Origin: Cyanobacterium sp. Dongsha4
GTDB taxonomy: Bacteria; Cyanobacteriota; Cyanobacteriia; Cyanobacteriales; Cyanobacteriaceae
Assembly: GCF_036345015.1 (NCBI RefSeq)
Contig: NZ_CP084098.1
Location: 2,307,326 to 2,371,325, forward strand
Length of the DNA: 64,000 nucleotides
Direction of reading: 5' to 3'
The notes under the pieces are model-generated. The model did no database searches, was not told where the DNA came from, and saw nothing but the letters and a program-made list of their open reading frames with translations. A program made the position numbers and the translations under genes. Below are positions 8,410-18,138 of the stretch, piece by piece; the first letter of the stretch is position 1, and the number at the start of each line of letters is the position of its first letter.

Positions 8410-9412
8410 CTCTTTTTGACCCCAATTTATTTTCTAAAATGACCCTTCCCTTTTCTTTTTTTTCAACCTTTCCAATAATAGTAGCAAAATCATTTTCTTG
8501 CTTAAAAATAGACAGTGCTTTTTCTGCTTCATTTTCAGGAATAAAAGCGACAAATCTTCCTTCATTAGCAATATATAAAGGATCAAAACCCAGAATTTCA
8601 CAAGCACCTTTTACTTCTTCTTGAACAGGAATAAAACTCTCTTGAATAATTATTTCTGAGTCATTATCTATAGCGATTTCATTCAAAACACTAGCTAATC
8701 CTCCTCTGGTTATATCCCTTAAACAGTGAATTTTGATGCCTGAATTGATTAACTTTAAAACTAAATGATTTAATGGGGCGCAATCACTTTCAATAGTTGT
8801 TTCAAACTCTAATTCCTCTCTTAGTGCCATAATTGCAATGCCATGTCTGCCAATATCACCACTCAAAATAATAACGTCTCCTTCTTGAATTTGTAGAGGA
8901 TTAATTGTTAAATTATGCTCAATAATACCAACTCCACTGGTATTGATAAATATTCCATCTCCTTTTCCTTTTTCAACTACTTTTGTATCTCCTGTAACAA
9001 TCTTTACCTGACTAATTTCAGAGGCTTGTTTGATAGATTTTATTACCTCCCAAAAAGTAGCCAAAGATAATCCCTCTTCCAAGATAAAACTAAGGCTTAA
9101 ATAAAGAGGTTTTGCTCCCGCCATTGCTAAATCATTTACCGTGCCATAAACTGCCATTGAGCCAATGTTTCCCCCGGGGAAAAACAGAGGATTGACTACA
9201 TATGAATCCGTTGTAAAAGCTATTTTATGACTGGCTAAATTTAAAACTGCGGAATCATGTTCTACAGAATTATTGCTAGAAAAAACAGGTAATAACATAT
9301 TATCAATTAACTGTCTCATCAACTTTCCTCCCCCCCCATGAGCCATTAAAATATGAGGGTATTTAGTGATAGGTAAAGGACAGTTTAAGGAAAAATTTGT
9401 TTGATTACTCAC
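8366..9412 (-). CDS. hypE: Hydrogenase maturation factor HypE
   Basis: 348 aa. HypE dehydrates a thiocarboxamide on its own C-terminal cysteine to thiocyanate, supplying the cyanide ligands of the NiFe centre with HypF, HypC and HypD. Seen: an N-terminal LMAHGGGGKLMRQLI, the AIR-synthase-like DSAVLN…FTTDSYVV…GTVNDLAMAGA, and the required C-terminus PRIC with Cys348. No other hyp or hox gene is in the window, so its partners are elsewhere. The 3' end overlaps the DUF3750 gene on the other strand. Confidence 0.96.
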   Translation of the reverse strand: MSNQTNFSLNCPLPITKYPHILMAHGGGGKLMRQLIDNMLLPVFSSNNSVEHDSAVLNLASHKIAFTTDSYVVNPLFFPGGNIGSMAVYGTVNDLAMAGAKPLYLSLSFILEEGLSLATFWEVIKSIKQASEISQVKIVTGDTKVVEKGKGDGIFINTSGVGIIEHNLTINPLQIQEGDVIILSGDIGRHGIAIMALREELEFETTIESDCAPLNHLVLKLINSGIKIHCLRDITRGGLASVLNEIAIDNDSEIIIQESFIPVQEEVKGACEILGFDPLYIANEGRFVAFIPENEAEKALSIFKQENDFATIIGKVEKKEKGRVILENKLGSKRVIEMLTGEQLPRIC

Positions 9413-9568
9413 TATTTTTTATAGCTCAAAAAAAGATAATTCATACTTCAAATATGGTAGTGCATATTCCTAAAAATTGCTATATATTTTTTCCTGCTCT
9501 AATTATGAATTCTTCATATAGAATAAAACTTAAATGTTGTCGATTTAGTCTTTATATAAAGAATTATT

Positions 9569-10036
9569 ATGTTTGAAGAAATTAATGATCAAATGAAAAG
9601 TAAGGTTTTAGCATCATTTTTTCTCAAGTTTAAAATATCACCTACTTATTCTTTGAAAATTATTGAACAATGGTTTGGCGAAAATTCTTGGGCAGATTGG
9701 GAGGTTTTATATAATGCAATGCAAAACGCATTAGTAAGAGTTGAAAATAATAATTTGATTAGTTTATATGATCCAAAAATTTGTCAATTAGTTAATGATA
9801 TGAGAGGTTTAGAAGGTGTTGAAATAAAGAACAGAAATTATCGTTTAAAAACTTATCCTCTTTGCTTTATTGGTTCAGAAGCGGTAAATTGGATGGAAAA
9901 AAAGTATGATATTTCTAAGGCGGAAGCTCTAAAATTAGGACAAACTTTAATTAATGAAAAGATTATTCACCATGTAACTGATAATCATGATTTTAAAAAT
10001 GATTATTTATTTTATCGGTTTTATCTTGATGAGTAA
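9569..10036 (+). CDS. DEP-domain protein
   Basis: 155 aa. Residues from about 72 onward read as a DEP domain: RNYRLKTYPLCFIGSEAVNWM, then EALKLGQTLINEKIIHHV and FKNDYLFYRFY. DEP domains are winged-helix modules used for protein or membrane docking in signalling. The first 70 residues, with W-rich segments (IIEQWFGENSWADWEVLY), match nothing I recognise. It lies upstream of the TVP38 gene with a 90-bp gap. Confidence 0.75.
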   Translation: MFEEINDQMKSKVLASFFLKFKISPTYSLKIIEQWFGENSWADWEVLYNAMQNALVRVENNNLISLYDPKICQLVNDMRGLEGVEIKNRNYRLKTYPLCFIGSEAVNWMEKKYDISKAEALKLGQTLINEKIIHHVTDNHDFKNDYLFYRFYLDE

Positions 10037-10126
10037 TTGAACAATTTTTTATTTAGATTTTTCTACAGTGATAAAATATGTTTTTCTCTATGAAAATAAT
10101 TATAAATATTTTGAAAGGTTAATGTT

Positions 10127-10963
10127 ATGTTTCTTGAAAGTATCCGAAAAATTTTCCCGTTTATTTTTAATATTAAATTAAGGAGAAATAAAACTTTTAA
10201 AACTTTATTTTTATCAACTTTTAGTTTGACTATTATTATTAATATTCTAATGAATTCGATCGCAGTTTTTCTTTTTTCTGGTAGTATAATCTTAAGTGCT
10301 AATCCTAGCCTAGCTCAGACTGCTATTAATAGTGGTCTTAATCCTCAACAATGGTTACTTAATGCTCTACAATGGATTGACAGTCTTGGGGTAATAGGTG
10401 CGATCGCATTTATGCTTATTTATGTAATTGCCACAGTTGCCTTTTTACCCGGCTCAATTTTAACACTCGGTGCGGGAGTGGTTTTTGGCATTTTTTGGGG
10501 CTCAATTTACGTTTTTATTGGTGCTACCATTGGGGCGACTTTAGCATTTTTAGTGGGAAGATATATTGCACGGGGATGGGTTGCTAGTAAAATCGAAGGA
10601 AATCAAAAATTTAGGGCTATAGATGAAGCAGTAGGCAGAGAGGGTTTAAAAATAGTTTTGTTAACCCGTCTTTCTCCAGTTTTTCCCTTTAATTTACTTA
10701 ATTATGCCTATGGAGTCACAAGAGTTACTCTCAAGGATTATGTTATTGCCTCTGTGGGAATGTTTCCAGGTACGATAATGTATGTTTATATCGGCTCACT
10801 AGCAGGTAATTTAGCCACCATCGGCACACAAAGCACATCTGTTAATCCCGTCGCTCAATGGAGTATTAGAATTATTGGTTTTCTTGCCACTGTTGCTGTC
10901 ACCGTGTATATAACCAAGATTGCCAAAAAAGCCCTCGATAAGTCAATTTTAGATGAAGTTTAG
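10127..10963 (+). CDS. TVP38/TMEM64 (DedA-like) membrane protein
   Basis: 278 aa with several transmembrane segments (about 30-60, 88-110, 120-150, 190-225, 245-265). The conserved block FLPGSILTLGAGVVFG followed by GATIGATLAFLVGRYIAR and the later LLTRLSPVFPFNLLNYAYG identify the VTT/TVP38 domain. Family members are thought to be lipid scramblases or transporters; the substrate here is unknown. In cyanobacteria such genes often precede a flavin disulfide-reductase gene, as here, so the two may act together. Confidence 0.85.
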   Translation: MFLESIRKIFPFIFNIKLRRNKTFKTLFLSTFSLTIIINILMNSIAVFLFSGSIILSANPSLAQTAINSGLNPQQWLLNALQWIDSLGVIGAIAFMLIYVIATVAFLPGSILTLGAGVVFGIFWGSIYVFIGATIGATLAFLVGRYIARGWVASKIEGNQKFRAIDEAVGREGLKIVLLTRLSPVFPFNLLNYAYGVTRVTLKDYVIASVGMFPGTIMYVYIGSLAGNLATIGTQSTSVNPVAQWSIRIIGFLATVAVTVYITKIAKKALDKSILDEV

Positions 10964-11142
10964 AAAAATCATCGCTCTCTTATTTTTTATCATGAGACAT
11001 CTTTACAGAAATTAGGTAAGGGTAAAAAAAGCAATTCTTAACAGGTGGAAATTAATTATAATTGTAGCTTCAGATTTAAAAAATAGATCTTAATTAAAAA
11101 ACTAATTTATCTTAATTTTAAAATTAATAGAAAGACGAAATA

Positions 11143-12678
11143 ATGAACAGTAAAATAACAGAAATATTGCCTTCTGACCAGTATAATCAACAATTGATTT
11201 CCCTTGTACATCCTCATGATTGGATCAACCCTAAACCCCAAAAGCAATATGATTTAATCGTTATAGGTGCTGGTACAGCAGGATTAGTAGTGGCCGCAGG
11301 AGCGGCAGGTTTAGATTTAGGCTTAAAAATAGCTTTAATTGAAAAGCATTTAATGGGAGGAGATTGTTTGAATTTTGGTTGTGTGCCTTCTAAAGCAATT
11401 ATCAGATCTGGAAAAATAATTGGGGATATTTTAAAAGCAGAAAAACTGGGCATAAAAACCCAAGAAAAAGAGGTTGATTTTGCTTATGTTATGGAAAGAA
11501 TGAGAAAAATAAGAGCAAGTATCAGTCATCATGATTCAGCACAAAGATTTAAAAATTTAGGTATAGATGTCTTTTTTGGTTCGGCTCATTTTTTTGATCA
11601 AAATACTATCGAAGTAGAAGGGGTAAAACTTCATTATAAAAAAGCTGTTATTGCCACTGGTGCTAAACCAATTATTCCTAATATTGAAGGTATCAACGAT
11701 GTTAATTTTTATACCAATGAAACTATTTTTTCCCTAACTAAATTACCTCCTAGTTTAGCAGTTATGGGAGGAGGTGCGATCGGATCTGAATTAGCCCAAG
11801 TCTTTAATCGTCTTGGTTCACAAGTAACACTCTTACATAAACATGATTATATTCTCAATAAGGAAGATAAACAAGCAAGAGAAATTATCCAAAATATATT
11901 TCTGCAAGAAGGGATTAATTTAATTTTAAATTCACAAATATTAAAAGTAGAATTAACTGAAAATGGTAAAAAAATTGACTATATTTCTAATGGTAAAAAA
12001 AAATCAATTACGGTATCTGATATTTTAGTTTCTATTGGCAGAGAACCAAATATAAAAGAGTTAAACTTAGAAAAAGTAGGGGTAGAATATGACCTTAAAA
12101 AAGGAGTTAAAATAAACGATTATTTACAAACAACAAATCCGAGAATTTTCGCCGCAGGGGATGTATGTTTAGGAGAAAAATTTACTCATACTGCCGATGC
12201 CGCCGCCCGAATTGTCATCAAAAATACTCTCTTTTCTCCCTTTGGTTTAGGTAAAGCAAAATTCAGTGATTTGATTATTCCCAGAGTAACATATACTGAT
12301 CCTGAAGTAGCTCATGTGGGAAAATCCCCTCATCAATTAGTAACAGAAGGATTAGATTTTAATACCATAACAATTTTAATGGATAAAGTCGATCGCGCCA
12401 TTACCGATGAAGAAACAGAGGGATTTGTCAAAATATATCATCAAAAAAATTCGGATAAAATTTTAGGTGCAACTATTGTCGCCAGTCATGCAGGAGAAAT
12501 GATTTCTGAAATTACCCTAGCAATGGTAAACAATATCGGTTTAAATGGCATATCCAAAGTTATTCATTCATATCCCACTCAGGCAGAAGCAATCAAAAAA
12601 GCCGCCGATGCTTACCGTCGCACATTATTAACCCCTCAATCCCGCCGAATACTCAAATTACTAAGCAAGTTAACTTAA
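11143..12678 (+). CDS. Class I flavin disulfide reductase (mercuric-reductase-like)
   Basis: 511 aa. FAD-binding VIGAGTAGLVVAAGAA, the redox-active pair Cys75/Cys80 in GGDCLNFGCVPSKA, an NAD(P)-binding AVMGGGAIGSELAQ, the second FAD motif FAAGDVC, and a C-terminal HSYPTQAEA dimer interface are all present. Related cyanobacterial proteins are often called MerA, but the N-terminal heavy-metal domain and the C-terminal cysteine pair of true mercuric reductase are missing, and no merR or merT is nearby. I therefore do not assign mercury as substrate. Confidence 0.85.
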   Translation: MNSKITEILPSDQYNQQLISLVHPHDWINPKPQKQYDLIVIGAGTAGLVVAAGAAGLDLGLKIALIEKHLMGGDCLNFGCVPSKAIIRSGKIIGDILKAEKLGIKTQEKEVDFAYVMERMRKIRASISHHDSAQRFKNLGIDVFFGSAHFFDQNTIEVEGVKLHYKKAVIATGAKPIIPNIEGINDVNFYTNETIFSLTKLPPSLAVMGGGAIGSELAQVFNRLGSQVTLLHKHDYILNKEDKQAREIIQNIFLQEGINLILNSQILKVELTENGKKIDYISNGKKKSITVSDILVSIGREPNIKELNLEKVGVEYDLKKGVKINDYLQTTNPRIFAAGDVCLGEKFTHTADAAARIVIKNTLFSPFGLGKAKFSDLIIPRVTYTDPEVAHVGKSPHQLVTEGLDFNTITILMDKVDRAITDEETEGFVKIYHQKNSDKILGATIVASHAGEMISEITLAMVNNIGLNGISKVIHSYPTQAEAIKKAADAYRRTLLTPQSRRILKLLSKLT

Positions 12679-12706
12679 AAGTTAGGGATTAGAGAGCAAA
12701 AAAATA

Positions 12707-12779
12707 AGCCATCTACCGGACTTGAACCGGTAACCTTTCGATTACAAGTCGAGTGCTCTACCAATTGAGCTAAGATGGC
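12707..12779 (-). tRNA. tRNA-Thr (anticodon TGT)
   Basis: On the minus strand the acceptor stem is GCCATCT/AGATGGC. The D arm has TAGCTCAATTGGTAGAGC and the T arm ACCGG-TTCAAGT-CCGGT. The anticodon loop is CTTGTAA, giving TGT for ACA codons. The anticodon stem has one mismatch at its first pair (27-43). No CCA is encoded. Confidence 0.93.
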
Positions 12780-12989
12780 GGAGTGGGAAATATTTTCCAC
12801 TGAGTTATATATCGTAACGAAATTTGATTCTATTGTCAAGAAAATATAATTTTGCTTTGTTGATAGTTTACAATTTTCTTGAGTCGGATATTTAAAGGTA
12901 AAAAACCATAGCTGATAATGCTTAGAGAATAGTCCAAAGATTTAATTATTCTCCATTTTCACTTTTCATGAGCTTTACAAATTCATGAA

Positions 12990-13370
12990 TTATTTATCAT
13001 TACTACAAATAATTTTAGATATAATTTCGGCAGTTTTCGGCTTTTGCCATAATGGTTTTAAGGGTTTGTTAATTAACAAGCGATAGCGATAAAAATTCAA
13101 AGACTCGAATAATAAACCTGCGATCGCACAAGTAACCGCTATAATTAAAATACCGAATATACCAGAACCTTCTCCAAAGATAGCCAGAAATTGCCAAATT
13201 TGTGCATAAACGTAGTTAATAAAAGGAGAAATGAGGGGTAAATGCCCCATAACACCCAAAATAGCTAAAACTACCGTAAACAAAACTATAGGTAAAGCAA
13301 AGCTAACTAAAGAAGTTAGTAATAAAGACAAAAGTAAAGATAACCATATATTCATTGTTTTGACTCCCAA
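12990..13370 (-). CDS. Small membrane protein of unknown function
   Basis: 126 aa with an N-terminal hydrophobic segment pair (about 7-38) and another near 72-90 (IFGILIIAVTCAIAGLLF), then a basic tail. The Met at residue 6 (13355, MNIWLSLLL) is a possible start. I recognise no family. It stands alone between a tRNA and the phosphatase gene, with divergent transcription from the latter. Confidence 0.6.
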   Translation of the reverse strand: MGVKTMNIWLSLLLSLLLTSLVSFALPIVLFTVVLAILGVMGHLPLISPFINYVYAQIWQFLAIFGEGSGIFGILIIAVTCAIAGLLFESLNFYRYRLLINKPLKPLWQKPKTAEIISKIICSNDK

Positions 13371-13547
13371 ACATATATTCTAAAGGGAAGAAATTGAGCC
13401 ACCTATCATAATACTTTTTTGCTTACGGTAACTAGCTTTTTCTATCTTCAGAGTAATGCTAAAACCTCTAATTGTCATCAATATGTCAAGAATCTTAAAA
13501 AAAGATTAAATAAATTGACATAAATAAGAAAATAGTGTAAAGAAAAA

Positions 13548-14222
13548 TTGACTTGTATGAATAAAAAAGAATTAATGTCCTCAACCCTTTACCTTGTCAG
13601 ACACGGAAATAGATTAGATTTTGTTTATCCAGAATGGTTTAACACTGCCCCAAGAAAATATGATCCTCCCCTATCAGAAGATGGTAAGATACAAGCTCAA
13701 CAATTAGCACAAAGATTAATCAAAGAGAAAATAGACTATATAGTTAGTTCTCCTTTTTTACGAGCGATTCAAACAGCACATATTGTTGCTGAAAATCTTG
13801 ATTTAACCATCAAACTAGAAGCAGGGTTAGGGGAATGGCATAATCAGGATTGGATGAGTTATCCTCCAGAAATACACCCCCGTGAAGAATTAGAAGAAGT
13901 TTATCCTCGAATTGATTGGAATTATTCTAGTTTATTAACCCCAATCTATCCTGAAAGCGAAACAGAGATGTTAACAAGAATGAAAAAAACAGGGGAGTTA
14001 TTAGTCAATAATTTTCAAGGTAATTTATTATTAATTGGTCATAGTATGACTGTTTTGGGAATTACTAATGGTTTACTTAGGGAAAATAGAGCCATTAAAG
14101 CCTCTGTTTGTTCTTTAACAAAGATAGTTAATCGAGAAGGTCATTGGCAACTAGAATTAGAAACTGAAACTTCTTTTTTATCTGAGTTCGATATAAAATT
14201 ATCTGATGGTGGTGGGGAATAG
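13548..14222 (+). CDS. Histidine phosphatase family protein
   Basis: 224 aa. The phosphoglycerate-mutase-like fold is shown by LYLVRHGNR near the N-terminus (phospho-accepting His in RHG), IVSSPFLRAIQTA, a central acidic residue in GLGEWHNQDW, and the second catalytic His in LLLIGHSMTV. The substrate cannot be told from sequence. An alternative start is the Met at residue 10 (13575, MSSTLYLV), nearer the RHG motif as in relatives. Confidence 0.85.
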   Translation: MTCMNKKELMSSTLYLVRHGNRLDFVYPEWFNTAPRKYDPPLSEDGKIQAQQLAQRLIKEKIDYIVSSPFLRAIQTAHIVAENLDLTIKLEAGLGEWHNQDWMSYPPEIHPREELEEVYPRIDWNYSSLLTPIYPESETEMLTRMKKTGELLVNNFQGNLLLIGHSMTVLGITNGLLRENRAIKASVCSLTKIVNREGHWQLELETETSFLSEFDIKLSDGGGE

Positions 14223-14261
14223 GGAATAGGCAATAGGCAATAATTTTTATACCTCAACAAT

Positions 14262-15464
14262 CTATGATGTTTGAAAATTCATAGGATTTTGATCTCGACG
14301 ATGACGTAAAGGCAGAGCTTCAGGTTGTCTATCTCCTGCTAAACTGGCGGTATATTCTAAAGCGGTGCGGAGTCGTTTGGCGGCATAGATTGACATATCA
14401 CGGGGTACAGAGATGCGATCGCGCAAATATCTTAGGGCTAAATCCATTTCAGGAGGAGAAGAGCATTCCTTATCTGTCATCATATAAGTTAAAGCACAAC
14501 GTAAAGCCAAATCAAACATTTCATTATCGGCTGGATTGACTTTAATAATGTTATGGCGATGTTTGATCACACGATATAAGGCTTCTTGACGGGAATTTTC
14601 TGGTTCATTGTATCTTACATCTGGTAAACTAAACCAATCACCGCGATCGACTCTTTCTTGATTAATCAAAGTTTGTTTTTCATTATTAGAATAACATCCC
14701 CCCATTTGTGGCGGTAAATCATGGGCATGGGTATGAAAGTCGCTTTGTGTACCTCGATAAGTTGAACGCTCTTCCAAAGCAGAAAACCAACGAGACAAAA
14801 GGGGATTCTCTTCTCTTAAAGAATAACCCTTATAGTAGTAAAGACTAGCATTCATTCTTTCCACATAAGGAACAAAAACAACATCAGCGACACTAAAATC
14901 ATCCAAGAAAAAAGGGCTATTAGTAACAGATAAAGCCTCCTCAACCTCCTTAATCACCTGCAAAAAACCACGACGGTTATTCATCTCTTGTAAAGGAAAA
15001 ATTGTGGGATAACATAACCATGTACACCAAGCCCTAAATAATAATCTTTCTAAGCGACGTAAAGGAATCACTTTTTCATCTTCCATACCATAACCCAAAA
15101 CTCCAAACTCTTGTTCTAAAGCCTTAAGAATATCATCACTTTCGGTAATAATATACCCATCTAATTCTAGGGCAGGTAACATTCCCGAAGGCACTTTTTC
15201 TTTGTACCAACTTTCTTTCTGCCCATAGCAAAACATAGTTACTTTACGAATACGGTAAGGAATTTGTTTTTCTTCCAACCATAACCAAATTTTTTGACAA
15301 TAAGGACACCAAGCATGATGATCTCTATAAAGGGTTACTCTTACTTTTTCTTCTGGTTGATTAAATAACCTCAAAATAGATTGAGAATTAGTAACACCAT
15401 TTACCCTATCAATCTCAAAATCTGTCAGAGCTTCTAATTCTTGCCAAGAAAGAGGATTTACCAT
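14262..15464 (-). CDS. Glutathione S-transferase family protein (long cyanobacterial form)
   Basis: 400 aa. The N-terminal thioredoxin-like part has [20 protein letters not shown] (CPYC at 53-56), a glutaredoxin-type active-site motif, then the cis-Pro segment [11 protein letters not shown] and the ITESDDIL glutathione-binding site. An all-helical C-terminal domain follows, with about 170 further residues beyond a standard GST. Likely a soluble glutathione-dependent thiol transferase or reductase; substrate unknown. Confidence 0.8.
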   Translation of the reverse strand: MVNPLSWQELEALTDFEIDRVNGVTNSQSILRLFNQPEEKVRVTLYRDHHAWCPYCQKIWLWLEEKQIPYRIRKVTMFCYGQKESWYKEKVPSGMLPALELDGYIITESDDILKALEQEFGVLGYGMEDEKVIPLRRLERLLFRAWCTWLCYPTIFPLQEMNNRRGFLQVIKEVEEALSVTNSPFFLDDFSVADVVFVPYVERMNASLYYYKGYSLREENPLLSRWFSALEERSTYRGTQSDFHTHAHDLPPQMGGCYSNNEKQTLINQERVDRGDWFSLPDVRYNEPENSRQEALYRVIKHRHNIIKVNPADNEMFDLALRCALTYMMTDKECSSPPEMDLALRYLRDRISVPRDMSIYAAKRLRTALEYTASLAGDRQPEALPLRHRRDQNPMNFQTS

Positions 15465-15631
15465 TTATTTTTACTGTGTTTTGCTAGTTTACATTTAAGT
15501 TTACTGGTAATGGCAAAAAAAGGGCAAGGGGCAAGGGGCAAAGGTAAATAGTTGATGATAATTAATAACTTCTAACTCTTAACACCGAACTCATTTCCCC
15601 CCAATCCCCCACTTCTACTTATTACTCATTA

Positions 15632-17053
15632 TTAACCCTGCATCCATTCTGTATGGAAAAATTCCCCTCTAGGTTTATCGGTGCGTTCGTAGGTATGTGC
15701 TCCAAAATAGTCTCGTTGGGCTTGGGTTAGATTTTGAGGGAGGCGATCGCTCCTATAACTATCAAAGTAATCTAAAGAAGCACTAAAAGCAGGAATAGGA
15801 ATGCCCAGACTATTAGCTAAAATTAACACATCTCGCCATGCCTGTTGACGATCGAGAATACTTTGTTTAAATTCAGGGGCAAGAAGAAGATTGGGTAAAC
15901 TAGGATTATCGGAAAAAGCCTTATTGATTTTGCCTAAGAAACCAGCCTTGATGATACAACCTCCTTTCCAAATACGAGCCACTTCAGGAAGATTGATATT
16001 GTAGTCATATTCAGCAGAAGCCTTGGCAATTAAAGCCATTCCTTGGGCATAAGAACACATTTTGGAGCAGTATAAGGCATCCCGAATTTTATTGATATAT
16101 TCGTTAACATCTCCGTCAAATTTTCCTGTTATCCCCGTTAATTCTTTACTAGCAGAAATACGTTCATCTTTATAGCCAGAAATAACCCTTGCATTCACCG
16201 CCGCATAAATAGTGGGAATGGGTACACCTAATTCTAAAGAACTTACAACAGTCCAACGTCCAGTACCTTTCTGTCCTGCCGAGTCAAGGATATAATCAAT
16301 TAAATGACCATCCGTTTGATCATCTTTTTTACGGAAAATATCAGCAGTAATTTCAATTAAAAAGGAATTTAGTTCATCAGTTTGATTCCAGTCCGCAAAA
16401 ACTTCGTGTAACTGCTCATTGCTTAAATTAAGACCTTTTTTTAGCAAATCATAAGCCTCAGCAATTAACTGCATATCGCCATATTCGATACCGTTATGAA
16501 CCATTTTCACATAATGCCCTGCACCACGAGGGCCAATATAAGTCACACAAGCCCCATCGTCCACTTGAGCGGCAATTTTAGTTAAAATCGGCTCTAATTC
16601 TTGATAAGCTGAAGCTGTACCACCAGGCATTAAAGAAGGACCATGTAAAGCCCCCTCCTCACCACCACTCACTCCCATACCCATAAAACCTAAGCCCGTG
16701 GGTTCTAATTCATTTGTACGTCTTTCCGTGTCTTCATAGAGGGAATTTCCTCCATCAATAATCATGTCTCCTTGTTCAAGAAGGGGTTTAAGTTGTTGGA
16801 TAACAGCATCAACAGGCGCACCTGCTTTTACCATTACCAAAATTTTACGAGGACGTTCTAAAGTTTGCACAAATTCTTCTAAAGAGTAGGCAGGTTTGAT
16901 GTCTTTGCCTTGTGCTTTTGTCGCCATAAATTCTTCTGTTTTTGAGGCAGTGCGATTATATACAGCAATAGGAAATCCTCTACTTTCAACGTTAAGGGCT
17001 AAGTTTTCCCCCATTACTGCTAATCCGATTACTCCAAATGTTCTTTTGGTCAT
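15632..17053 (-). CDS. gnd: 6-phosphogluconate dehydrogenase (decarboxylating)
   Basis: 473 aa, full length for the long-chain NADP-dependent enzyme. It oxidises 6-phosphogluconate to ribulose 5-phosphate, CO2 and NADPH. The N-terminal Rossmann motif GVIGLAVMGENLALN, the MGMGVSGGEEGALHGPSLMPGG active-site loop, HYVKMVHNGIEYGDMQ with the catalytic Lys and substrate-binding residues, and the C-terminal RRDYFGAHTYER-like motif (QRDYFGAHTYER) are all seen. Acts with Tal in the pentose phosphate pathway. Confidence 0.97.
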   Translation of the reverse strand: MTKRTFGVIGLAVMGENLALNVESRGFPIAVYNRTASKTEEFMATKAQGKDIKPAYSLEEFVQTLERPRKILVMVKAGAPVDAVIQQLKPLLEQGDMIIDGGNSLYEDTERRTNELEPTGLGFMGMGVSGGEEGALHGPSLMPGGTASAYQELEPILTKIAAQVDDGACVTYIGPRGAGHYVKMVHNGIEYGDMQLIAEAYDLLKKGLNLSNEQLHEVFADWNQTDELNSFLIEITADIFRKKDDQTDGHLIDYILDSAGQKGTGRWTVVSSLELGVPIPTIYAAVNARVISGYKDERISASKELTGITGKFDGDVNEYINKIRDALYCSKMCSYAQGMALIAKASAEYDYNINLPEVARIWKGGCIIKAGFLGKINKAFSDNPSLPNLLLAPEFKQSILDRQQAWRDVLILANSLGIPIPAFSASLDYFDSYRSDRLPQNLTQAQRDYFGAHTYERTDKPRGEFFHTEWMQG

Positions 17054-17275
17054 AAATATTTTTGAGTGAATAATGTCTTTTACCTTCAGGTTAACTTGAT
17101 CTTCTCCATTCGTTACCTAAGATTTTGTTAAAATTTTCTTTCTGTTTTTCAATTTTTATTCTCTTATTATTGAACTTAAACTACAGTTATCACTTAGAGT
17201 ATATACAAGATAGAGAGCAAAGTTAAAAGGTTGGCATTAAAGCGAGGGGCAAAGGCAATTAATTCCTCCTAGTCG

Positions 17276-17902
17276 TTATTTGAATATATTTAAATGAACA
17301 CAAGCTAGATACCACATATAATCATCGATTTTGACTTCTATCGCTTTTTGAATATATAAATTGGCTTGAGTATTATCTCCGTGAGCAAAATAATATAATC
17401 CTGCATAAAGAAAGTAAAAGAAGACCTCTTTTAGACTGCTGTTAGTGTTAATGTTAGTCAGAGTCGAAATATCAGATTTTCCTGCGAATACTTGATAAAT
17501 TTGTCTCATAAATCCCCTTGTGTCATATTTGACGGGTAGTAAACATTCTTGGGCATTTTGAGGGTTTTCTAATTTAGCAATAGCCAAATATAACCATAAA
17601 GTTTCTTCTATATCTTGAGAATTTACGCTTAAATCTAACTCAAACTGTCTTCCTGCTTTGGCGTATTTTCCTAAGTAATAGTAAGTTAGTCCTCTCTGCC
17701 ATAAATAAGGGGTTAATTGGGGGTTTAATTCTTCTGCTTTGTTGAAATCCTTGAGGGATTCATTTAGTCGGGCTAATTTAAAAAAAATCATTCCCCTTTT
17801 GATATACAATCTGGGATCAAAGGGAAATATCTTTAATTTTTTATTACACTTACTTAAGTCTAATTCTAATGTGTTCGCATCGATTATGGTCAAATCCAAC
17901 AC
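17276..17902 (-). CDS. Tetratricopeptide-repeat protein
   Basis: 208 aa. At least two or three TPR units are visible: PRLYIKRGMIFFKLARLNESLKDF…, PYLWQRGLTYYYLGKYAKAGRQF… and a C-terminal AGLYYFAHGDNTQANLYIQKAI. This resembles cyanobacterial TPR proteins with a short N-terminus and no signal peptide. Presumably a protein-interaction scaffold; partner unknown. It is divergent from murC. Confidence 0.7.
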   Translation of the reverse strand: MLDLTIIDANTLELDLSKCNKKLKIFPFDPRLYIKRGMIFFKLARLNESLKDFNKAEELNPQLTPYLWQRGLTYYYLGKYAKAGRQFELDLSVNSQDIEETLWLYLAIAKLENPQNAQECLLPVKYDTRGFMRQIYQVFAGKSDISTLTNINTNSSLKEVFFYFLYAGLYYFAHGDNTQANLYIQKAIEVKIDDYMWYLACVHLNIFK

Positions 17903-18138
17903 CTCGCAAATAATTTATTGGTGAAGTTATTAAGTTTTTAGGGAAGGGATAAAACTATAGCAAAATTGACTCGGCTAGTTTTTTATTTCCTTTTTTTGCA
18001 GTAGCCTAAAGACATTTCACCATAGAATGAAATAATTAAAAAATATCGGGAAAATCTTGGTATTATTTACCAAAATCAGTATATCATTAAAGCAAATTTA
18101 TCATAACGACAATATTTTGGTGTGATAGGAGCAATATT

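Noticed and set aside
11143-12678. True mercuric reductase
   Set aside because: No heavy-metal N-terminal domain, no C-terminal cysteine pair, no mer genes nearby.
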